12,123 nucleotides of DNA from JBCBEX01 sp039177895. GTDB taxonomy: Bacteria; Bacteroidota; Rhodothermia; Rhodothermales; Rubricoccaceae. Below the pieces are notes generated by a model, which ran no database searches, was not told the origin of the DNA, and was given only the letters and a program-made list of their open reading frames with translations. The DNA is taken from contig JBCDFO010000109.1 of the NCBI GenBank assembly GCA_039177895.1, positions 1 to 12,123 of the forward strand, in the 5' to 3' direction. Below are positions 6,754 to 12,123 of this stretch, in pieces. The position numbers and the translations under genes were made by a program. Each line of letters begins with the position of its first letter. Position 1 is the stretch's first letter.

Positions 6754-7496
6754 TCGGTGATGGTGACGATGAAGGTGTCGCGCGCGCTCTCCGCCCCCGC
6801 GCGGTCGGTCGCGAAGAAAACGAAGGGGTTCTCGCCCGGATCGGCCGCTGGCACGTCGAAGCTGGCCGTGTAGAGACCCTCGCGGACGAGGAGCAGGTCG
6901 AGGAGGTCGCCGACGGGCGTGATGACCTGCACCTTGAGGAGGTCGTTCGGGCCATCGGGGTCGCTGGCCGTCACGTCGAAGCGGAGGACGCCGGGCGGGC
7001 TGAACGTGTCCGGCGCCGCGACGCGGTCGATCACGGGCGGCGCGTTCGGGCGCTCGACGAGGATGGTCGTCCGCGCCTCGTTCGTCCCCGCGCCGTCTGG
7101 TCCCACGACGACGGCGAGCACCGAAAGCAGCCCCGAGCGGTCCCGCGGCAGCTCGACATCGAGCCGCTCCTCCACGCGGCCGCTGCCAGGGTTCGCGACC
7201 ACGACCTCTGCGATCGGATCGAAGCCGACCTGCGGCTGGACGATGAAACGCACCTCGGTGGCATCGCCCGTGACATCGACGGCAGCGTTGACCGTGAAAA
7301 AGGCCGTCTGGCCGTCCGCGGAGACGTCTTCAAACTGGACGACCCCCGGGGTCACCGTGAGGTTGCTCACCCGCGGCGGCGTGGCCGTGTCGATGGGCTC
7401 GACGCCGGGCGTGGAGTCGCAGCCGGCCGTGGTGAGGAGGACCAGGCTAGCCACGAGCGCAGCCGCGCGCAGGCTAGAGCGGGCGAGGAGAGGCAT
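6750..7496 (-). CDS. Lipoprotein with two Ig-like beta-sandwich domains
   Basis: A 248-residue predicted lipoprotein. A short basic N-terminus and a hydrophobic stretch (11-22) lead to the lipobox TTAGC with Cys26 as the acylated residue, followed by a Pro/Thr-rich linker. Two beta-rich domains follow, about 41-148 and 152-248. The second begins PPVIDRVAAP and contains FDVTASDPDGPNDL, a pattern common in Ig/PKD/cadherin-like surface domains. I recognise no named family. ATG at 7496 is preferred to the GTG directly before it. It is the first gene of a minus-strand operon: its stop codon overlaps the start of the propeller protein. It is probably anchored in the outer membrane, perhaps as partner of the exported propeller, which is inferred from gene order only. 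Confidence 0.75.
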   Translation of the reverse strand: MPLLARSSLRAAALVASLVLLTTAGCDSTPGVEPIDTATPPRVSNLTVTPGVVQFEDVSADGQTAFFTVNAAVDVTGDATEVRFIVQPQVGFDPIAEVVVANPGSGRVEERLDVELPRDRSGLLSVLAVVVGPDGAGTNEARTTILVERPNAPPVIDRVAAPDTFSPPGVLRFDVTASDPDGPNDLLKVQVITPVGDLLDLLLVREGLYTASFDVPAADPGENPFVFFATDRAGAESARDTFIVTITE

Positions 7497-7568
7497 CACG
7501 AGGAGCGAGACAAGCCGTGGGGAGCGGGAAACCGGTCGTCAATGTGGAGGGACCGGGGCGTCCGTGTC

Positions 7569-7618
7569 GAGCACGGGCTCACACGTGGTAGCCGAGCGCG
7601 GGCTCGCACGTGGAAGCG
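7569..7618. repeat. 25-bp tandem repeat, two copies, upstream of the lipoprotein operon
   Basis: Two adjacent 25-bp units (7569-7593 and 7594-7618) differ at only a few positions. Each begins with a small inverted repeat, GAGC-N4-GCTC, and carries a CACGTG palindrome (7582-7587 and 7607-7612, 25 bp apart). They lie 73-122 bp upstream of the lipoprotein start in the 294-bp non-coding stretch 7497-7790, where I see no other gene. They may be operator sites or a structured leader. No regulator is encoded nearby, and I could not find a convincing promoter. Confidence 0.55.
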
Positions 7619-7790
7619 GACGCGAAAGTACGGGCTTGTATCGAAAGGCGCAGCGGCGTGCGGGTGGGTTCGTCGTGAATGCGACGGGCAGGGCCGTCCA
7701 TGCAGCCCGCCCTCAACCTACGGGCCCGGTCCGGCGGTGGCAACTGGCGCGGCCACAGCCGTAGCGAAGTGCCCTGCCCAAACGCCCGCC

Positions 7791-8645
7791 TCAGGAGAGC
7801 GCGGCCTGCCGCTTCGTGAGCTGCGTCGCGGCGAACTCCAGCTGCTCCATCGCCGTGAGCCCAAACGGGTTGGCCTCACCGAACGGCGCGAAATAGTCGG
7901 CGACGATGCCGAGGGCCGTGTCGAAGTGCGCCTCGATGGTCGCCTCGAAGACGTCGCGCGTCTCGGGACTGCGGGCGAAGGCACCCCGCAGCAGGTCGAG
8001 GCCGAAGGCGATGTGGCGGGCCTCGTCGCGCTGGATGTGGCGGATGCCCTGGACGAGGCCTGGCAGGATGCCGTTGGCCTCGAAGCTGCGGTAGAACCCG
8101 TGGTAGCCCGACTCGGCAAGCATACCCTCGATGACGACGTGGTAGGTCGTAATAGCGCGCACGAGCGCTTCGTCGCTCTCGTCGGTGAGGACGGCGTCGA
8201 GGTTGGTCGGCAACACCTTGTCGAAGAGGCGCGTGGCGTTGGCGCTGGCGTAGGCCTCCAGGTCAGGATTACCCGCCACCTCGCGGAGCCACCGGCTGAA
8301 GAACTCGGCGTGCTTGGCCTCCTCCCAGATCTGGCTAGCGAGAAAGTAGCACGCGGTCTCGTACTCCGGTCGGCGGCGCAGCCGCACGAGCAGCGGTGCG
8401 AGGTCGGCGGCCACGGCCTCCTCCCCACCGAGGAACAGCGCCACCGCGCCGAGCACGCCCGCGCGCTCCGTTTCGTCGAGTTGTGCCCAGTCGGCCTGGT
8501 CCTGCGTCAGGTCGAAATGCTGCGGGTCCCAGGCCAGCTTCTTGGCTTTCTGGTAGCGCGTCCAGTGCTTGTCGCGTGGGCGCTTCGCGGGAGCGGGCTT
8601 GGCCTGGGGACGAATCGGAGCAAGACTGGAGACGGGGACCGGCAT
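7791..8645 (-). CDS. R2-like ligand-binding oxidase (R2lox), Mn/Fe ferritin-like protein
   Basis: A 284-residue cytoplasmic helical protein of the ribonucleotide reductase R2-like superfamily, R2lox branch. The metal-ligand set is complete: Glu75 (in GGEEAV), Glu109 and His112 (EEAKHAEFF), Glu173 (YHVVIEGM), Glu208 and His211 (RDEARH). In characterised R2lox proteins (Mycobacterium Rv0233, the Geobacillus protein) a valine three residues after the first Glu and a tyrosine five residues before the fourth ligand form an unusual ether crosslink. Here they are Val78 and Tyr168. All-Glu carboxylate ligands and this Tyr/Val pair separate it from true NrdB, and no nrdA is present. These enzymes assemble a Mn/Fe centre, bind a fatty-acid-like ligand and activate oxygen; the physiological substrate is not established. 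ATG at 8645 gives normal family length; the frame opens farther upstream without similarity. It is 138 bp downstream of the first membrane paralog and may have its own promoter. Confidence 0.92.
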   Translation of the reverse strand: MPVPVSSLAPIRPQAKPAPAKRPRDKHWTRYQKAKKLAWDPQHFDLTQDQADWAQLDETERAGVLGAVALFLGGEEAVAADLAPLLVRLRRRPEYETACYFLASQIWEEAKHAEFFSRWLREVAGNPDLEAYASANATRLFDKVLPTNLDAVLTDESDEALVRAITTYHVVIEGMLAESGYHGFYRSFEANGILPGLVQGIRHIQRDEARHIAFGLDLLRGAFARSPETRDVFEATIEAHFDTALGIVADYFAPFGEANPFGLTAMEQLEFAATQLTKRQAALS

Positions 8646-8646
8646 G

Positions 8647-8665
8647 GCGTGAACGGTGCGTGAAC
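8647..8665. promoter_or_regulatory. Pair of GCGTGAAC direct repeats just upstream of the R2lox start
   Basis: GCGTGAAC occurs at 8647-8654 and again at 8658-8665, a spacing of 11 bp (one helical turn), within 20 bp of the R2lox start codon. On the minus strand they read GTTCACGC. About 13 bp farther upstream (8678-8685) is TACCATTG, one mismatch from the Bacteroidota -7 consensus TAnnTTTG. This could be an operator in the 5' leader, but the evidence is weak. Confidence 0.3.
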
Positions 8666-8783
8666 TGGGGTCAGGAGGACAATGGTAGCGCTTCCTAGAG
8701 CCGCTCTGCAAGTCGTTCCGACCCGGCCCGGATCTCACCCACGATGGCACCACAAATGACAGAGCGCGGTAAAGGGTGTCGCC

Positions 8784-9644
8784 CTACCCAGTGCGGGTCC
8801 GATTCTGCTGGGAGGCCGCTGCCGTCGCCCCTGTGCGCTCCTCCAGCGCATCGAGGTCGAGGCGAGCCTCGGTGCCCGTCTCGGCCTGCGCCTGCAAGGC
8901 TGCACGGGCTACCTCCAGTTCGCGCGCCTGCTCCTGGTTCGCCACGATGCCTTCGAGGCGGTCCATCAACTGCCGGGACCGGACCTCCTCTTTGCTGAGA
9001 AAATGCCGGTACCAGCCTCGCGTGAGCCCGAACGCGAGAACGCTCGCCATCACGGACAGGGTCGCGCCAATCACGGCGCCGCTCATCGGCATCTTTTGCG
9101 TGCCGAGGAGCAAGAAGAACGGGGCCAGCACCCCCCCCAGCACGAGCCAGGCCACCGAGCCGCCAGCCTGCGTTGCCCACGACCGACGCAAGGTGAGGTG
9201 CACCTCGCCCTCGACTTCCTCCGCCTGAAACTCGGCCAGGTTCTTCTGCACGTGGGTGTCCGAGCGCCACTCACGTAGCGCACCCAGCGTACCCAGATCG
9301 CCTGTCGTGTCGAAGGTGCGGCGCAACTCCAGCACGATCTTCTGCCACAGCGCCTCGTCTAGCCGTCCTGGAATGGAGCGCTCCTCACGGATGTGTGTGG
9401 TCTGCCCGATCAGCCGGTCGGCGAACTGCGGCTCCACCTCCGGCTCGGTGCGCTCAGCGTCCCGGATCGCCGCCGCCACGTGCTCTGGATCGATGCCTGC
9501 GGCAGCGGCGGCGCGCTCCAGATCGCCCAGGGAGAGACCGTTGGCCCGCGCCTCGGCGCTGAGGTCGGCGCGGTGCTGGCGCTCAGCCGCGCGCTTGAGG
9601 ATGGCGCGGGCGTCTTCTTCGGTAAAGCGTTCGCGGTGAGGCAT
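8784..9644 (-). CDS. Two-helix membrane protein, paralog array member (third in transcription order)
   Basis: A 286-residue protein of unknown function. Residues 1-65 form a charged helical domain with AILKRAAERQHRADLSAEAR and AAGIDPEHVAAAIRDAE. Comparable N-terminal modules occur in membrane proteins of Gemmatimonadota and relatives, as I recall. Residues about 83-156 are a mixed domain with LDEALWQKIVLELRRTF, a GALREWRS turn and EVEGEVHLTLRRSW. Two transmembrane helices follow at about 163-181 and 187-208, separated by a very short turn, so both large parts should be cytoplasmic. A coiled-coil-like stretch (215-256) containing LMDRLEGIVANQEQARELE and a polar tail close the protein. It is most similar to its immediate upstream neighbour. 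ATG at 9644 gives the same MPHRERF start as that paralog. A regulatory or membrane-sensing role is possible but not shown. Confidence 0.75.
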   Translation of the reverse strand: MPHRERFTEEDARAILKRAAERQHRADLSAEARANGLSLGDLERAAAAAGIDPEHVAAAIRDAERTEPEVEPQFADRLIGQTTHIREERSIPGRLDEALWQKIVLELRRTFDTTGDLGTLGALREWRSDTHVQKNLAEFQAEEVEGEVHLTLRRSWATQAGGSVAWLVLGGVLAPFFLLLGTQKMPMSGAVIGATLSVMASVLAFGLTRGWYRHFLSKEEVRSRQLMDRLEGIVANQEQARELEVARAALQAQAETGTEARLDLDALEERTGATAAASQQNRTRTG

Positions 9645-9718
9645 GGCTTATCGCCTTGGCGTTGAGTGACGTTCGCAAAAGGCCGAGGTGCGGATCAGCC
9701 GGATTAGAGGCAACCGTT

Positions 9719-10576
9719 CTACACGCGACGCCGCATGCGTGATCTCGTTGCCTCATCGGGCGTCATGACTTCATCGGCAACATCGAGGCTGAGACGAGCC
9801 GCCGACTCGTTCTCGGCCTGTACCTGCAACGCCGCACGTGTCGCTTCCAGTTCGCGCGCCTGCTCGTGGTTCGTGACCATGCTGTCGAGTCGATCCATCA
9901 GTTGCTCCGAGCGAAGGGTTTCCTTGTCTAAAAAGCTTCGGTACCAGCTGCGCGTAAGCGTAAACCCGAGAAGGCCGACGACCAACGAAGCAAGGACGGC
10001 GATGAGAGAGGTACCAACCGCTGCTTCCAGAAATCCGATCATCATGAAGAAGGCACCGAACCCAACGCCGAGGATGAGCCAGGCTGCAGAATTGCCAGCG
10101 TGACTCGTCCACGAGCGCCGCAGCCTCAGGTGCACCTCGCCATCGACCTCCTCGGCCTCGAACTCGCCCAGGTTCTTCTGCACCGACGCATCGGAACGCC
10201 ATTCATGCAGCGCACCGAGCGTGCTGGGCGTACCCGCTGTCTCGAACGTGCGACGCAGTTCCACGACGATTTTCTGCCACAATGCCTCGTCGAGTTGCCC
10301 CGGTACTGCGCGATCCACATGGATGTACGTTGGCCGTCCGATAAGACGGTCAGTGCTACTGGTCGGGACATGGGACTCCGCACGCTCCCCGTCCCGAATC
10401 GCCGCGACGACGTGTTGCGGATCGATGCCGGCCGCCGCTGCCGCGGCTTCGAGGTCGTCGAGAGACAGGCCGTTGGCCCGCGCCTCGGCGCTGAGGTCGG
10501 CGCGGTGCTGGCGTTCGGCCGCGCGCCTGAGGATGGCACGGGCGTCTTCTTCGGTGAAGCGTTCGCGGTGAGGCAT
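9719..10576 (-). CDS. Two-helix membrane protein, paralog array member (second in transcription order)
   Basis: A 285-residue paralog with the same layout: helical N-terminal domain 1-65 (only six differences from the 8784-9644 protein over these residues), mixed domain about 83-156 with LDEALWQKIVVELRRTF and EVDGEVHLRLRRSW, transmembrane helices about 163-182 and 187-208, coiled coil about 215-256 (LMDRLDSMVTNHEQARELE), and a variable tail that ends in a basic MRRRV. ATG at 10576 is chosen because the two flanking paralogs start at the equivalent MPxRER sequence; the frame extends 32 residues upstream through Pro/Gly-rich text with no counterpart. It is 98 bp from the upstream paralog and 74 bp from the downstream one. 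The transmembrane stretches have changed more than the soluble domains. Function unknown. Confidence 0.75.
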   Translation of the reverse strand: MPHRERFTEEDARAILRRAAERQHRADLSAEARANGLSLDDLEAAAAAAGIDPQHVVAAIRDGERAESHVPTSSTDRLIGRPTYIHVDRAVPGQLDEALWQKIVVELRRTFETAGTPSTLGALHEWRSDASVQKNLGEFEAEEVDGEVHLRLRRSWTSHAGNSAAWLILGVGFGAFFMMIGFLEAAVGTSLIAVLASLVVGLLGFTLTRSWYRSFLDKETLRSEQLMDRLDSMVTNHEQARELEATRAALQVQAENESAARLSLDVADEVMTPDEATRSRMRRRV

Positions 10577-10640
10577 CGCGGGGATTCCCAGGCTCGGGTG
10601 AGGGGGTTGAGAAGAAAGGCCGGTGGGGGGTCCTGGGGCT

Positions 10641-10656
10641 GCGGCGGGGAAGCCGC
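10641..10656. other. Small hairpin between the first and second array paralogs
   Basis: GCGGC (10641-10645) and GCCGC (10652-10656) can pair with a 6-base loop in the 98-bp gap 10577-10674. A second, weaker inverted repeat, GCCT-CCG-AGGC, lies at 10660-10670. There is no T run on the transcribed strand, so this is at most an attenuating or RNA-processing element. The rest of the gap shows nothing recognisable. Confidence 0.2.
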
Positions 10657-10674
10657 TCGGCCTCCGAGGCACTG

Positions 10675-11568
10675 TCAGCTACGCGTGCGCTGGCGCGCTG
10701 GATTCCGTCCCGGCCGCTGAGCGAGGTCGTCGTCCTCCGCGCTGTCTAGCGGCAGCAGCGGCGCTGGCGCGGCGTTTCGGGCCACCGCACCCTCGTTCGC
10801 CACGGCGGCACCCGCATCCATGGCGACAGGGTCCGCGGCGACCGAGTCCGCAGCAGCGCGGTGGTCGTCAACGATGCCTTCGAGGCGATTCATCAGCCCC
10901 TCGAAGCGGGCCGTCTGCTTGTCGGCAAAGCGCCGGTACGAGGCCCGCGCCACGACGAAGCCGACCAAGGCAAGCACGGCGATCACCGTAGCCCAGATGA
11001 GCGCGAGTTCGCGGTTCCTCCCGAACAGCCCGAGTAGCACAAAGAGGGAACTCATGCCCCCGCCCATGGCCAGCGAGGCGAGCGGCCCCGTAGCCTTGGC
11101 AAGCCACGAGCGCCGCAGCGTGAGCCGCACCTCGCCATCGACCTCCTCGGCCAGGAATTCGGCCTGGTCCTGCACGCTCGGGTTCGAGCGCCACTCGCGC
11201 TGCGTACCGAGCGCGCTTGGGATCCCTGGCGTGTCGAACGTGCGGCGCAGTTCTACGACGAGCTTCTGCCACAGCGTCTCGTCAAGATGACCGGGGGCCG
11301 ACCGCTCCAGGTGGATGCGCGTTGGCTTGCCGGTGAGTCGGTCGTGGATGCTCGTTGGGACCGCTGGCTCGGCGCGCTCGGCATCGCGGATCGCTGCCGC
11401 TACATGCCGGGGCTCGATGCCCGCGGCGGCGGCAACCTGCTCGACTTCGCGCTTGGTGAGCCCCGACGCCCGCGCCTCGGCGCTGAGGTCAGCGCGGTGC
11501 TGGCGCTCAGCCGCGCGCTTGAGGATGGCACGGACCTCGGCCTCGGAATAGCGCTCGCGGTCAGGCAT
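10675..11568 (-). CDS. Two-helix membrane protein, paralog array member (first in transcription order)
   Basis: A 297-residue member of the same family, the most diverged of the three. The N-terminal domain (1-65) keeps AILKRAAERQHRADLSAEAR exactly. The mixed domain (about 83-155) keeps LDETLWQKLVVELRRTF, REWRSN and EVDGEVRLTLRRSW. Transmembrane helices lie at about 161-180 and 186-207, followed by a short coiled coil (ending about 236) with LMNRLEGIVDDH. The tail differs from both relatives: about 60 residues rich in Ala, Pro and Asp with an acidic SAEDDDLA patch, ending in a basic segment. Only 3 bp separate its ATG from the stop of the DUF2480 gene, so the two are probably co-transcribed and perhaps translationally coupled. 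Function unknown; conserved soluble domains next to variable helices suggest that the cytoplasmic part carries the activity. Confidence 0.78.
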   Translation of the reverse strand: MPDRERYSEAEVRAILKRAAERQHRADLSAEARASGLTKREVEQVAAAAGIEPRHVAAAIRDAERAEPAVPTSIHDRLTGKPTRIHLERSAPGHLDETLWQKLVVELRRTFDTPGIPSALGTQREWRSNPSVQDQAEFLAEEVDGEVRLTLRRSWLAKATGPLASLAMGGGMSSLFVLLGLFGRNRELALIWATVIAVLALVGFVVARASYRRFADKQTARFEGLMNRLEGIVDDHRAAADSVAADPVAMDAGAAVANEGAVARNAAPAPLLPLDSAEDDDLAQRPGRNPARQRTRS

Positions 11569-11571
11569 CGC

Positions 11572-12123
11572 TCAGTCGTCGGCCTTGGGCAGCGTCTCCA
11601 AACCCAGGGCGTCCAGGCCCACCGGCAGAGTCGGCGGCGGGGTCGGCTTCGCGACACCAGCAGGAGGCAGCGCAGGCGACGTTGCCTTCGGCGGGCCGAC
11701 GGGCCGCGTGCCCGAAGCAGGAACGGCGCCTGGGGCGGGCCGTGCGCCTGGAGGGCCGACAGGTCGAGTTCCGGAGAGACCCACAGGCTTGGCTCCGGGG
11801 GGCCGCGCCGCCGTCACAGCGCGTCCGGCTCCGGTCGTCTTCTTCGGCGCGCGCCAGATCGGGACCGACGAGCACGGCTCGCCATACATGAGCTTCTTCG
11901 CCACCCCTTTGAGCTTCTGCGTAGCCGCGAGGTAGGCGTGCGTTGGGACGATGGTGCCGCCACAGCCTTTGATGACGACGGGCTTGCCTGCATACGCGCT
12001 CCAGTCCTCTGCTTCGAGCGCGCGCACGAAGTGGTCGCGGACCAGGTCCGCTTCGCTGCCGAACGCGACCGAGCGCGCACGGCTGTCGAGCTTGGAAGCC
12101 ACGAGCATGTACGCCCAGGTCGG
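11572..12123 (-). CDS. DUF2480 family protein, 5' end beyond the window, with Pro/Ala-rich C-terminal extension
   Basis: The visible 183 residues are the C-terminal part of a gene that starts beyond the right edge; the frame is open to the last base and the first visible residues are PTWAYMLVAS. An internal ATG at 12108 is not the true start. Family signatures seen are TWAYMLVASKL, VVIKGCGGTIVPTHAYLAAT and KKLMYGEPCSSVPIW. This matches my recollection of DUF2480, found in Bacteroidota and relatives, often near Suf iron-sulphur genes; its biochemical role is not established. The conserved cysteines in KGCG and EPCS could bind a metal or cluster, which is inference. Family members as I recall them end soon after the VPIYKR-like motif. 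Here about 90 further residues follow, rich in Pro, Ala, Gly and Thr, with GTRPVGPP occurring twice 20 residues apart. The gene lies 3 bp upstream of the first membrane paralog. Confidence 0.85.
   Translation of the reverse strand, partial: PTWAYMLVASKLDSRARSVAFGSEADLVRDHFVRALEAEDWSAYAGKPVVIKGCGGTIVPTHAYLAATQKLKGVAKKLMYGEPCSSVPIWRAPKKTTGAGRAVTAARPPGAKPVGLSGTRPVGPPGARPAPGAVPASGTRPVGPPKATSPALPPAGVAKPTPPPTLPVGLDALGLETLPKADD
11693..11772 (-). repeat. 60-bp-period repeat inside the DUF2480 extension
   Basis: GGGCCGAC and the following dozen bases at 11693-11712 recur with a few changes at 11753-11772, exactly 60 bp apart. In protein this is the repeated GTRPVGPP of the low-complexity tail, one unit of 20 residues. 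The extension probably grew by in-frame duplication. The copies have drifted at third codon positions, so the duplication is not very recent. Confidence 0.6.

Noticed and set aside
7623..7647. Possible Bacteroidota-type promoter (TACTTTCG with CTTTCG upstream, minus strand)
   Set aside because: The gap between the two elements is 11 bp where about 19 would be expected, and the -7 element has a mismatch.
7791..8645. Reading the oxidase as a class I ribonucleotide reductase small subunit (NrdB)
   Set aside because: All carboxylate ligands are Glu, the Tyr168/Val78 pair is that of R2lox, and no nrdA lies nearby.
7542..8663. Long plus-strand open frame (373 codons)
   Set aside because: It lies opposite the R2lox gene, whose ligands and length are convincing. 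The plus-strand product is Arg/Glu/Gly-rich without motifs, as expected for an antisense frame in GC-rich DNA.
10100..10720. Plus-strand open frame of 206 codons opposite the middle paralog
   Set aside because: The minus-strand paralog family is conserved in three copies; the opposite frame shows no conserved features and is a composition artefact.

Overview
The window is about 12.1 kb of GC-rich chromosomal DNA holding eleven protein genes. Several point to the Rhodothermota (Salinibacter/Rhodothermus relatives, distant kin of Bacteroidota). Two secreted proteins end in type IX secretion (T9SS) sorting tails, a third has a FlgD/T9SS-like tail, there is a PorV/PorQ-like outer-membrane protein, and the last gene is DUF2480, a family I associate with Bacteroidota and relatives. 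GC is high, and clear Shine-Dalgarno boxes are absent at most starts, as is common in that group. The lineage is inferred from gene content. I see no rRNA, tRNA, CRISPR array, transposase or phage gene.

Left part (1-3919, plus strand): a CPBP/Abi-type membrane protein, then two paralogous secreted proteins in tandem (999-2327 and 2510-3919). Each has a signal peptide, two BsuPI-like beta-sandwich regions around a small central alpha/beta region, and a C-terminal sorting domain. The gap between them holds a decayed copy of the end of the CPBP gene. The duplicated unit was therefore larger than one gene: CPBP 3' end, spacer and secreted-protein gene. The second copy is a mosaic, with an AT-richer body (about 50% GC in lines I counted) between a GC-rich upstream flank and a GC-rich, near-identical sorting tail.

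Middle part (3968-7496, minus strand): a likely operon reading lipoprotein, then Asp-box beta-propeller protein with a FlgD/T9SS-like tail, then a PorV/PorQ-like barrel. The first two genes overlap by stop/start codons. Heptamer tandem repeats of 28 bp sit at both ends of the PorV-like gene, one of them containing its start codon. About 290 bp upstream of the lipoprotein contain a 25-bp tandem repeat with small hairpins and CACGTG cores.

Right part (7791-12123, minus strand): an R2-like ligand-binding oxidase with every metal ligand and both crosslink residues, then three paralogous two-helix membrane proteins in tandem, then the C-terminal part of a DUF2480 protein that runs off the right edge and carries an unusual Pro/Ala-rich extension. 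DUF2480 and the first paralog are 3 bp apart and probably co-transcribed. The three-paralog array and the mosaic tandem duplication are the most interesting parts. I cannot claim a complete new system from sequence alone.
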